Notes under the pieces: generated by a model | Seen by the model: the letters and a program-made list of their open reading frames with translations, nothing else | Database searches by the model: none | What the model was told of the DNA's origin: nothing | Source of the DNA: Panonychus citri | Taxonomy: Eukaryota; Arthropoda; Arachnida; Trombidiformes; Tetranychidae | Direction of reading: 5' to 3' | Assembly (NCBI RefSeq): GCF_014898815.1 | Contig: NW_026515505.1 | Coordinates: 929,818 to 993,817, forward strand | Length of the DNA stretch: 64,000 nucleotides | Part shown: piece after piece, positions 22,229 through 32,807 of the stretch | How the letters are laid out: each line of letters opens with the position of its first letter | How positions within the stretch are numbered: the stretch's first letter is position 1 | Position numbers and translations under genes: made by a program

Positions 22229-23314
22229 TTACGTATACGTTAAACGTATTAAGTGTAATGTTCGAGTCTTATCCAGGTCGATCGGAAATGAGGCCGGTAA
22301 AAGGGTTATATCAACAGTTCCAAATCCTATTCCGTATTGTCTAACGGTCATGTCGTCTCTGATCAACTGGTGAGTTATATGCATCATTTTACCGCAACCA
22401 CCTTCGATCATGTAATCGACCATTGATCTAATCGATCCGATGGTCTGGTCGCGTTTCACTTTGATCTCTAATGAATCGTCTTTACCACCTTTATGGAAAG
22501 ATAATGTAATATCCTTTTCGCCAATTTGTGGGTCCAACGAGTTTGAATAAAAGTCAATCGCTTCCTTTGAAATGAAAGGTAAATCATTTGGATTAATTGT
22601 TCCTGGTGGCACTTTTTTGGCATCTAATGGATCGGTGGCATGTTTTAAACGATAAAGCCCTAAACGGAAACCTGGCTCATTGAAATCAGGAGTATCATAT
22701 GGAACCAAAGAGATTGAATTTAATCCTGGCTTGAATCCACAAGATGAAATGGTTTCTCTATCGTCAAGGATTCGATGTCGAACCAATAACATTATACCTG
22801 GATCATGTTTCATCATATCATGTAAAAGTGACCTCAAGGTGCGAAATGTAAATGTAGATTGGGCATCGTCTATTTTGTAACTTTTTTCTCCATAATGAAA
22901 TATCAATCGGATTCTACTGTGATCCGATTTAATCATAAAACAATTAGAGTGAAATTTGTATTGAGGAACTGCACCTCGAAGAAAACCCGTTTCCTCACTT
23001 TCTCTAATTCCCTTATTGTTATGGCTACTTGATGATTTAGAATCCCAATTATCTCTATTATAATTGTGTTGACTGTTTGTATTATTATTATTATCAGGTT
23101 TTCCATTTTTATTGCCGTTTACTTTTGGTGGTCCAACTTTCGTTCTTTGCGATGATTTAATAGCATTTTTGTCTTCACTCGTCGTGGAAACTGCACCAGC
23201 ACCAGAAGAAGTTGTTGGTGTGTTTGGTGTGTTAGAATCAGAGTTATTGTCATTACTATGATTTGATTGATTTTCGGGGGTATAAGTAGTTGTCGATGAG
23301 ATAACATTTGACAT
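22229..23314 (-). CDS. Ubiquitin-like half of the RING family as a separate gene
   Basis: The frame gives 361 aa from the ATG at 23314 (MSNVISST). It matches residues about 224-585 of the full-length member almost exactly: the Asn/Ser-rich linker and both ubiquitin-like segments (LIFHYGEKSYKIDD and ITLSFHKGGKDDSLEIKV). The RING, TRAF finger and coiled coil are missing. Similarity to copy 2 begins right at the in-frame ATG that is internal there. The C-terminus is replaced: after HLIR it ends LTYT instead of the basic tail FRNNGKMSKKF. No obvious promoter precedes it. It may be a functional stand-alone protein or a truncated copy under relaxed selection. Confidence 0.6.
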   Translation of the reverse strand: MSNVISSTTTYTPENQSNHSNDNNSDSNTPNTPTTSSGAGAVSTTSEDKNAIKSSQRTKVGPPKVNGNKNGKPDNNNNTNSQHNYNRDNWDSKSSSSHNNKGIRESEETGFLRGAVPQYKFHSNCFMIKSDHSRIRLIFHYGEKSYKIDDAQSTFTFRTLRSLLHDMMKHDPGIMLLVRHRILDDRETISSCGFKPGLNSISLVPYDTPDFNEPGFRLGLYRLKHATDPLDAKKVPPGTINPNDLPFISKEAIDFYSNSLDPQIGEKDITLSFHKGGKDDSLEIKVKRDQTIGSIRSMVDYMIEGGCGKMMHITHQLIRDDMTVRQYGIGFGTVDITLLPASFPIDLDKTRTLHLIRLTYT

Positions 23315-23498
23315 TTTTCGGGATTTTTTCAAAAAGTGAATTGTTTATTGGTCAATGATTAGGTTGATTTAATCAGTTCGTAAAGTTTTGATAATTGATT
23401 AATACCTTTAATTATCAAATATCAGTCAAGAGGAATAAGTTTGATTATTAATCATGAAAATAGAACATAAATTAAATGAAAGAAACAATAACAATAGT

Positions 23499-24535
23499 TT
23501 AACAATAAGGATGTGATCTGTAGTCTGATAGACTTGAAGATGAGCGTAAAGTGATTTTTGAGCTTCCTGGTGAGTCCAAAATGGTGTTTCTACTCACCAT
23601 CGGAGTGACTGGATCTAATCGAGATGGTTGATTGAACGTGTAATTTTCAAGAGATTGAGGCTTTAACATTGAAGATGATGAGGCCAATTGGTGACGATTC
23701 GATCTGAAAATATCTTTGTTAAAATTGAAATCACTTTTAGGTTGTTTCAACGAACCACTTCCATCGATTGAATTTCTCAGAGAATGAATTTCCTTCTTCA
23801 GAGATGACACCCGTTTCTCCCACTTCTCTTGAGTGATCTGTCTTGAAGTCTGAGTTAGAAAATTCTATTAGATTAATGTTCAATGAAACAAAGAAATTAA
23901 AACTTTATAATTCTTACCTGAGATGTGAAAAGTCTTAATTCTCTTCGTAAATTATTGTTTTCGACTTTTAGTTGGTGATTTTCTTCATCGAGACTCTTGT
24001 TCCTTTTCTTCAGTTGATTGAATGTTTCTCGACAATTGTGATTGTCAAGTGTTTTCTGGGAATCACAAATTTCGCAAAAATTATCAGGATTAGCGAGACA
24101 TTTTTCTCGGTGGGTCCAATAGTCTCGATATGGAATAACTTGAGAACATTTAAATTCACAATTGAGCATTAAATTTGATAAACGAGCGATCTCTCTGGTT
24201 CCCAATTCACGAAGAGATGACCAATCAAAACCACTTGTTAAACATCCTTCGGCTGGACAAGAGGCTAAACCAGAAGTGGAATAGGTTTTGACACAAGGGA
24301 GACAGAAAATATTAGAACAGGTGACATTGGGTCCAGGTACATGTTCCAATGGATCAACGGCCATAAAATGACAAATTTTACAAACATAATCATTTGCAGC
24401 CGATGAATCAACAAATAGAGTTGGACTCAAATAGGTCCGTTTGAAAGAAGAGTAAATATCACGATTGGAATCACAATCTCCATTCTCACTCAAAGTTTTA
24501 GATGAAGGAAGATAAAATTTCTTGAAAAAACTCAT
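23499..24535 (-). CDS. Chimeric RING-family copy 5: RING/TRAF N-terminus spliced to RNF212-like C-terminal exon
   Basis: Two exons, 23918-24535 and 23499-23849, join in phase 0 to give 322 aa. Exon 1 encodes the family N-terminus in a diverged form (MSFFKKFYLPSSKTLSENGD), the same RING and TRAF-type finger, and a coiled coil ending RRELRLFTSQ. Exon 2 encodes TSRQITQEKWEKRVSSLKKE and the Ser-rich tail SKITLRSSSS, matching exon 3 of the RNF212-like gene. The exon join (FTSQ then a fresh exon) is at the same place and phase as in that gene (AHFTSQ), so the fusion follows an exon boundary. A divergent upstream region is shared with the secreted gene at 24977. Confidence 0.75.
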
Positions 24536-24976
24536 TTATTCTTAAAAGGAACAAAAATAAGATTCAAACTTTAAACAAACAATTAGTTAATCACAATCAG
24601 AATAAACAAAAAGCCATCAACAGGTTTCAACGAGAAATAAACAGAATCACTTCTGATTTTTAGTTCAAAAGAGAAAAAGTTTCAATTTCGACCGACAGAT
24701 GGCATTAGATTAGTTTGTTTTTAATTCGAGTTAAATAAAAGTTTATCGAAAGAGATGAGAAAAAAGTTCGAACTTGAAAGTATAATTGATCTAGTTGATC
24801 GCATTTATCTGAATGAAAATAAAGAGATAAGCATGTTTCTCATTGCTTGAGGGCTTTTAGGATTTAAGTTTAAGAATCTAAAGAAAATAGATTAATATTA
24901 ATCTTCCTTTCAATAAATCAATCCAAACTTTTTCTCTATGAACTTTTTCATTTGATTCATTTCATTGATTTCGAAA
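24536..24976. promoter_or_regulatory. Divergent upstream region between RING-family copy 5 and the secreted gene
   Basis: The 440 bases separate two start codons pointing outward. Parts recur at 21940-22200 (same orientation) and, for the half nearest the secreted gene, at 11126-11371 (inverted). The recurrence next to start codons suggests a functional bidirectional promoter, but this is inferred from position only. Confidence 0.45.
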
Positions 24977-25345
24977 ATGTCTAAATTATTGCAAGTTTCT
25001 CTAGTTTTGTTTGTTACCATATTATTTAGCGAATGTGCTCCAATTGGAAAATTTGTTCACTTTCATAAGGATTTGGATGAAAAAAAGGTAACTGATGCTC
25101 CGCCAATATTGACACAATTATCTAACCAAAATGTCACACACAACTTTAATGTGCATAGTTCAGTAACAATTAATATTAATAATATTAATAACGTTGTTAT
25201 TAGTAACTCTGTTATTAGTAACGCTGTTATTAATATTAATTCTAAAAGTTCCAATTCTAATACGCCACAGACAAATTGGTTAGACGTGATCAATTTGGTC
25301 CTCAGTGTGATAAACTTCATTCTCACTTTGGCCACATATTCATAA
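24977..25345 (+). CDS. Small secreted Asn/Ile/Val-rich protein
   Basis: The ATG at 24977 gives 122 aa. A clear signal peptide (MSKLLQVSLVLFVTILFSEC, cleavage near ECA-P) is followed by KFVHFHKDLDEKK, then a low-complexity region of alternating beta-branched residues and Asn (NINNINNVVISNSVISN) and a hydrophobic C-terminal helix (WLDVINLVLSVINFILTLA). The repeat could form an extended beta structure, as in adhesive or silk-like proteins, and the C-terminal helix could be a membrane or lipid anchor; both are guesses. No family recognised. Its 3' flank is directly joined to a copy of palindrome-arm DNA. Confidence 0.65.
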   Translation: MSKLLQVSLVLFVTILFSECAPIGKFVHFHKDLDEKKVTDAPPILTQLSNQNVTHNFNVHSSVTININNINNVVISNSVISNAVININSKSSNSNTPQTNWLDVINLVLSVINFILTLATYS

Positions 25346-25590
25346 TTCTTGTTAATTGTTGCTGTTAAAAGAGAGAGTGAGAGAGAGAGAGAAAAGGTAA
25401 AATTAATTGTTATCTTATATGTTTACACTAAAAACATTCATCTAAATGCAATTGTACTAATCAAAATGATCAATGATGTACCAAAAATCATCATTGATTT
25501 ACCATAAGTGAAAAATGATCTCTCATTTATCTAAAAATCTTTTGTGATTAGTTAATTAATAACCACTAATTAACAATCATTTCAACATCC
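25326..25590 (+). repeat. Third copy of inner palindrome-arm DNA
   Basis: From the end of the secreted gene to about 25590 the sequence matches 14216-14462 (and the reverse of the left arm near 10490-10735), including the GA tract and TCATCATTGATTTACCAT. It shows that the duplicated block extends to this point and that the secreted gene once lay at the inner end of an arm. Confidence 0.85.
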
Positions 25591-25738
25591 ACTTGTTGAT
25601 TGTCGAGTTGATTAGTTGCAATTCATTAACATTAGTTGACAATCTGATTGTCACGTTTTAATATGATTATTATTTTGAAATGGTTGTTACAATTACAAGG
25701 AAAATAAAATATAATGTTAATATCCTTTGATTAATTAA

Positions 25739-28559
25739 TTATTTCTGTAAATTTCCTTTCCATTTTAAAATGTAATAAGTTAGTAAACGTCCAATCATCA
25801 ATGTTGCTAATAGAGCATAAATCGCCCTCAGGTAAGCAGAATCATCTAAATCATAGTAACTAATTGCTCCTGATTGATTTTCTTCATTAAACCAACTTCC
25901 ACCAATCCCGTTAACTATATTTCGAGTTAGATTGTCGGTTTGATTCTTGAGAATTAAATCTTCGGGTTCCTCGTTACTTTCAGCGATCGACAATCGAGCC
26001 ATTCGGAACATGGAATTAAGAAAAAATCCTAATTGATTTTTAGCGTTTATCATCGCTTTGGTCAATTGTGGTTCGCATCTGAAACAAATAAGATTGAAAT
26101 ATGAGCCGATTACTTTGTCCATCATTAATCTGAATCAAAGAAATTGGTTTCAAATCTCATGAACTTATTCAAGGACTCGAATGAAGAAAAGTGAACAAAA
26201 AGTTCGAACTTAATTGTAAATTCGATTTGGTGAATAAGTTGAGATTTTGTAACAAATAATAGGCAATCATTGTTCACCTGTTGAATCCGAAAACGGAGAC
26301 CATGAATCCTTCGAATCCCCACCTCAGGTACGAACAGTAAGAAGCGTATTGGAAAATAATGGGCATCGCTTTTTGCCGAATAAAGAAACCAGAGAAAAGT
26401 ATAAGTGGAACGGTTGTATTGGGAGCGGTGAACACGGAGGCCACAATGTTGTTCATTAGAAATGCACCACACATGATTCCATGGGTTTGTGACACCAAAG
26501 AAACGAGAAAATAGATGACAAAAGTATCAAAATATCGAGACAATGGTTGACTGGTAAAGAGAAAATGTAAAGTGACCACAACCACATTCGTACCAATAAT
26601 GAAAGGCACCTCAGCGATACCTTTGGCCATATAATACGAACTCGTTTTGTACCAACCATTGTATCTTTCCTTAGCAAAGATCTTAATCTCCATCGGAATG
26701 GCCACCGCCATGGGCATCAAATTGGCCAGACAAGAATAAAGAAGTAGAAAATAAAGTGACCCAATATTATCTTGCGTCGATCGAACCTGATCTTCAATGG
26801 CCTGTTTTACCTCCTCCATGTGATCAAGATTCGCTTTACCTCTTATATCGGGTGTACATCCAGAGTAAACTCCAACTCCATTATAAAGAGCACCCAAAGT
26901 TAGGCCAATATTTATCGCAAAAACAAAACGCAATACACCAAGAAGTGGATCACGAACCATCACCAGAAATTGTCTCGAGAGTAAGATCAAAAAGTGTCGG
27001 GTAAACGGTGTCACTGGACGAAGTCTAACTTTCGCTAAAGAGGTCATATGATCATTAGTTGATGATGATTGAACGGCCGAGCTGATTGTCGGTGTTTCAA
27101 CCATCGGTGTTATCGTCGATTGTAACTTGGACAATTCACCAACATGGGAATGTATTAATGGAGTTGATCGGGTTATCCAATTAGCAGAATGACCATTAGC
27201 ACCCAAAAATTGACCATTACTATTAATATTTTTATTATGACTTAAATTAGCATTGTTTATATTTGCGATCTCCACATTGGAGGCCATTGATTGAATCACC
27301 TCAGTACCATAATCGCCCGAGGCAACTTCAACCAATAGATCAGCGGGATTGTAAAACTTGTCACAATTAATATTGACCCGAGACAATGAGCTGACCACTC
27401 CGTCAGGTGTCCCTTCATAAATGAACTTACCCACCCTGGATAACATGTAAACCTTATTGAACATATTGAACACTCGAGCTGAAGGTTGATGAATGGTCAT
27501 CACAATGGCGATTGGTGTTGATGAAGTTAAATCAGCTAACATTTCCATCAGCTGATAGCATGTTGATGAATCTAATCCCGAAGTTGGCTCATCCATGATC
27601 AATATATCCGGACGAGCGACTAGTTCTTGAGCGATTGAGACACGTTTCAGTTGACCGCCACTAATCCGACCTATTTTGGTATCGGCACAAACTTCGAGAT
27701 TCAATTGTCGTAAAATTGAATCAACGATGTTTATGTGATCATCTGTTGAATAATTAACGCGAGTTCCGTTAATTATTCGAGAATGTTGTAATTCCGATGC
27801 ATACATTAGCGCCTCTCGAACGGTTAATAGTTCATAGAGATGATCTTGTTGGGGGATGAACGCGATTGATATTTTTTCACGACCAATGCACCTCATTGAA
27901 CCGTCTAATCCTTTGAGTCTCATTCCAGCGATACACTCGAGAAGTGTTGACTTACCCGCTCCACTTGGTCCCATGAGAGCGGTCAACTGACCTGAAGCGA
28001 ATGAACCTTGAAGAGATCGTAAAATAATCCGAGAATCGGTGCTGAATGAGACACCACGAATTTTGTTGACCAGTTTATCAAACGTCGACAATTTAACTCG
28101 ATAAGTCAATTGGCTCCACGAAATAATAAAATTTTTCCCGTCAATTTCAACTATACTCGATCTCAGGTCATTTGGCCTCGTTTCCGTTTCTTCAGAATAA
28201 GTTTTCATTGTCGTCGCTGATTCTACAACAAGTGTCTCTAATATTCGCGGTGAATTCAGCCGATTAGTTTGATTGTTTTCGATAACAACCTGTTCGTTAT
28301 TGACAGAATTTATTGTGACCTGATTTCCATTCACCTCACCGATTATCTCACTATTCACCAGATCACTTTTTCCACTTTTAATTCGATTGTGATCTGGATT
28401 ATTTCCAAAATCATCGACGACAATTTGATCTGAATATTTATCGTCCACTTGTTGATTATCAAGTTGATTCGTTGCGATTTGATAATAAACGTTAATCGAC
28501 TGATCCTCTGGTGAAATCAACTGATCATCATTGACTGATTCACTTTTAATAGTTGACAT
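25739..28559 (-). CDS. ABCG (White-type) half transporter
   Basis: Two exons, 26278-28559 and 25739-26078, join in frame (AACAG|GTGAAC ... TTTCAG) to give 873 aa. The N-terminal half is a nucleotide-binding domain with Walker A GPSGAGKST, Q-loop IPQQD, signature ISGGQLKRVS, Walker B ILIMDEPTSGLD and H-loop TIHQPS. A linker of about 100 residues leads to the ABC2-type membrane domain with about six helices (e.g. FVFAINIGLTLGALYNG, GFFIRQKAMPIIF, and a last helix in exon 2). NBD-before-TMD order and about 700-870 residues fit subfamily G. ABCG half transporters dimerise and export lipids, sterols, pigments or xenobiotics; the substrate cannot be told from sequence. The first 120 residues are acidic and Asn/Asp-rich. 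Confidence 0.9.
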
Positions 28560-30168
28560 TATTCAATTTAAATGCTTCGAATTTATTGAAATAATTTTAA
28601 TTGTTCTGATAACGTTGATCAATAATCCATTTCCACCTTTAATGGTAACAATCAAAAAGGTAAACTCAACAATGTTGTTTAAATTTTTCCATTTCTGAGT
28701 TAATCATGATCAAATTTTTTTCTGTCTTCCCGATCGATTGAATAAATTATTTCTCATGAACATTTCCAATTGTTCATGACGATGATCATGATCAACATGA
28801 TTCTAATCCATTTGATCATCATCATATCTTAAATTATATACAAAAAAAGAAGCACAATTATAATGAAGATCATTATTATTAATGAAGAACCAATAATAAT
28901 AAGATTGATTTAATTAGATATTCAACTTTTTTTTACGGTTTAAATAATTTGATTCATTTCTTAAATTGTCAAATATCAGTCGGGAGCAATTAGTTTGATT
29001 GTTAATCGAGACAATGGATCATTAATTAACCCAAAGAGAGCAATTTAATATTTAGATTGTCAATAGTTTCCATTTGGATAATAGTTTGATCAACGAAAAG
29101 AAAACAAAAGTTAAGGTAACAACAATTAAAATCGATTACCGATAATCAAAGATTCTTATTTGATTGTAATGATTTTCGATTGGGGTAAAATGATTAATTC
29201 TTTGTAACAATTAAATGTTTTCTTCGTCCAATTATAAAACCAAAGACTCTGAATTTACAACCACTTGTTAAATCATCGACGCAGTTAAATATTACAATCA
29301 ATTAGAGAATTAAGTTAATGATCATAATCAATATCCTCTCATTTGAACAATTTAGTCTCTTAAATTGATTAAATCTTATTAGAAATTAAAAGTTACCTTT
29401 ACTTGATAATCGAATGACTTAACAAGTGGTTGCGAACTCAAAGTCGATGTTTGTTGCGAAAAAAAGTTTCGAGAAACAATTTAATTGTTCTCACAATTTA
29501 ACAATTTCTACTGTTTAGTATTTTTATGTCTCGTAAATTGTTGGCAGCAATTTGTTAACGAAATTAAGTCTGTTATGGTTGCGAGGAAAAAGAAAAGAAA
29601 TAAGAAAATGGAACCCAATTTAAATCGAATCTAAAAATATCGTCGTTACAATTTCTCTCATATTAAAGGGTATCTTTTACTTTCTCTCTTTCTTTTCTTT
29701 CTTTTTCATCTTCATCTTCATCTTCATCTTCTTGGATCCTTGGATAACCTTGCATATATAAAAAAACATAGATGATGAAGATGAAGATGAAGATGAAGAT
29801 GATGTTCACAGATTCTACATCTACTTTTAGATACTTTTTGATTGCATCCATTGTACTTTTGTTCATTGAAAAGGCAAATGAGACCATTTTATCATCTTAA
29901 TCATCATCATCTTCTTCAGCTCATCGTCCATTATTTTCATGATTGAACCCGAATCGAGATCAAATTGTGTCCTAATTAGATTGAACCAACGAAAAACGAA
30001 AACGATATTGTCCAGATTTACTTTGTTTTAATCTTCAATCTTTAATAATTCGCCAAATGAAATTTACATCAGAATAATTGATTGTTAATTGTTACTCCTT
30101 CTTTTCCGTTTTCTATCCTACAATTGTGACCAATTTCTGATTAGTGAAAGAAATCAAAGTTAATCATC
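28560..30168. other. Gene-less region between the ABCG and TRIC genes
   Basis: AT-rich DNA without credible coding exons. A (CATCTT)n-like hexamer tract lies at about 29706-29733 and a (GATGAA)n tract at 29771-29800; the minus-strand open frame at 29663-29887 is made from them. A segment near 28968-29012 resembles 23412-23456 upstream of the ubiquitin-like gene. Confidence 0.5.
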
Positions 30169-31270
30169 ATGGATCCGGAACAATTTCTAGAGCTCGCTAA
30201 TACAGTGACGAAGATGAAAATGTTTCCTTACTTTGAAATGGCTCATGCGGTGATTAGTTGTCTCTACATTCGTGATGATTTAGGTTCGGGTGCTCATCCC
30301 TTTTCAAGAAAACACCCTTTCTCTTGTTGGTTATCGTCTATGGTCAACATCTTTGCTTCGGCGATTTTGGCCAATTTTTTACTCGGTGAACCAATTGTTG
30401 GTGCTTTTCGCAATCCTAATCAAATACTTCTCGCCACCGTCGTTTGGTACCTCATATTTTACTCGCCTTTTGATTTCGTCTACAAGGTGTGCAAATTCAT
30501 GCCCTGTAAGGTCATTCTGGCGGCGATGAAGGAGGTTATCAGGTGTAAAAAAGTTCATGATGGTGTTTCTCATGCAGCCAAAATCTATCCAAATGGATTC
30601 CTCATAATGATCGCCATTGGAACCGTTAAAGGTAAGACAATTGAGAAGATCAATTGATTCTAAACAGAGATTCCATCAAACAAGTTGAATCGATTTGCTC
30701 ATTTGTGATTTTTTTGGCTCAGGTAATGGTGCGAGTTTCATTAAGATATTGGAACGATTGATGAGAGGAGTTTGGACACCGAATGCAATGGAAATTTTAA
30801 CACCCACTTTGTGAGTTAATCATCATCGAATTTGAGATTTAGTTCTATTCCTTTGGTACTAACCCTGAGCACTTTTTCGTTCTCTTCTTTTCAGTCCAAC
30901 GAAAGCTTCGATTGCTGCTTCGATTATCTTTATTGTCGACAAGAAAACGGACTGGATTTCGGTTCCTCATGCATTAGTTTACTTTGGAATTGTTATTTTC
31001 TTTGTATATTTCAAACTCTCTTCCATTTTGTTAGGCATTCATGATCCTTTTGTCCCGTTTGAGAATCTATTCTGTGCCATTTTCCTTGGAGGTATTTGGG
31101 ATGCGCTGGCTCACATTATAACGAATGGTAAATATTCAATTATATCCTTGACAATTAACTTGTTCTAATTAATATTGTTTCATTATTTCGTTTCTTCAGC
31201 CAAAAAAGGTGATGAAAATAGTCCCAAAGTGGAAATTCCTAGAAGAGAAGAGACAAAAAAGAAGGATTAA
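30169..31270 (+). CDS. TMEM38: TRIC-type trimeric intracellular cation channel (TMEM38)
   Basis: Four exons, 30169-30631, 30723-30810, 30895-31127 and 31200-31270, give 284 aa, the normal length for the family. The product has about seven hydrophobic helices. Family motifs are present: KEVIRCKKVHDGVSHA in the middle, then GTVKGNGASF, PTKASIAASIIF and a Lys-rich tail (EETKKKD). TRIC channels are K+-permeable trimers in the ER/SR membrane that balance charge during Ca2+ release through ryanodine or IP3 receptors; invertebrates usually have one gene. The start has a good context (ATCATCATGG). An AATAAA lies 126 bases after the stop. Confidence 0.92.
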
Positions 31271-31395
31271 TTTAATTGTGTTTTCGACCAACTATCATCC
31301 TGGAACTTTGGAAACTTTCAAAAATGAACTGAATCAATTTTGATTGTACAAAATTTTCACTATTTTTCACCTTCTCCTTCAGTGTAATTATCCCA

Positions 31396-31401
31396 AATAA
31401 A
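31396..31401 (+). terminator. Polyadenylation signal of the TRIC gene
   Basis: AATAAA in CCCAAATAAAAGTT, 126 bases after the TRIC stop codon, is the first canonical signal downstream and the likely cleavage signal. Confidence 0.5.
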
Positions 31402-32807
31402 AGTTACCAACGTTAAATTTGATTCCCAAATTTCCTTGGACTAATTATTTTCACTCTGTCAGAATTTCTTAATTACTCTTCATCAACCAAAAAGATTAAG
31501 AAATAGATAACAATTTGATGCCAATTTTTAATTATCCGTGGTAAAAATCTAAATCTAAATTAAAACAGTTCACAGATCAACAGATTAATCGCAATTCCAA
31601 ATCAATTCAATACTCGTTATCGTTTCAATTGATTTTTTCTTCTCAATGTAAACTTAATTGTTTCGCAGATTATCAATGAAAACACAAAAAAATGAATTAA
31701 TGGACTATAAGGATTCAAATCAGGTTAATTACAAAAAGACAATAAACTTAACCATTCAATAATTAACTATTAATCAAAGATTCTCATCTAAATCAATAAG
31801 AAACTATTATTATAATTATTGATAGAAACGCTCATTAACTTCAATCCATCCCTTTCACTAGCCGATAAAAATGCTCAACTTTTCACAGCTCAATCAAGTT
31901 AACTCTCCGGTCGACCATTAAAAATTCAAATCAAAAATCTAATCAATGAAAAAAAAAGCTAAACAATTAAAAACTGATCAAAATCAAACAATCAAAATCA
32001 ATTCGGTGGAGAAATTGACATCAGCAGCATCTAGTGAATTCCAAGGTAACCAAAAGAATCGGCGTTTCTATCAGCACATGCGCTCAGCTAAGCCGCATGA
32101 GTCTTTGAGATCCACACATTTTATGTTGATTTGATTTCTCAGTGGACAATTAATTTAATCAGTTTTAATTAGTCTGTTTAATTTGTGTTCTAGATTAAAT
32201 AGATTAACTTGCGGCCAGTCGATCATCATGGTTTGAGTTGTCCAAGTTATCAGTAAGAATCAATTTCTATTCAATTATCTTATTTTTGTTCTCTTCTCTT
32301 TTTTTTCCTTCCTTCCTTTCATTTTTCTCTTGCGGCTCTTCACTTTATCTCTCTTTTTCTATTTTTTTGTCACCATTTTTGTTTCTTATGAAAATCTTTG
32401 TCTCTTTTTTTTCTTACTATCTTTTAGGTATTTTCTCCTGCTTATCAACGTTGATTGATTTGGGTATTGAAAGTTTTCTTGTGTTTGGAACCTGTTGCTC
32501 TTCCCGGATACTTTTTTTGCCTCAGCGGATTTTGTGTGTTCTCTTTTTCTCTCCAACATCAGCTTAGCAGCATTTTTGTGATAAAACAAACCTTGCATCT
32601 CTTATTTTTTACATTTTGCTTTCTCTCTTTGTCTCTATCTTGTTGCTTTTCTCCTTGGCAACTTGTTACTTTGTGATTATTTGTTTCTTTGAATATTGAC
32701 TCATATATATCCATATATATATTTACACAAACAAGCAAATTCACAAATAAGATCATTTTTGATTTTATTGTTTTCCACATTTATATTTAACTCTCACATA
32801 AAAGAAG
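31402..32807. other. Gene-less region / SRRM1 5' flank
   Basis: No convincing coding exon. From about 32270 to 32690 the plus strand is T/CT-rich and could be a 5' UTR intron of the SRRM1 gene. Short open frames here (31946-32134, 32238-32567, 32455-32676) have low-complexity or hydrophobic composition and no family match. Confidence 0.45.
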
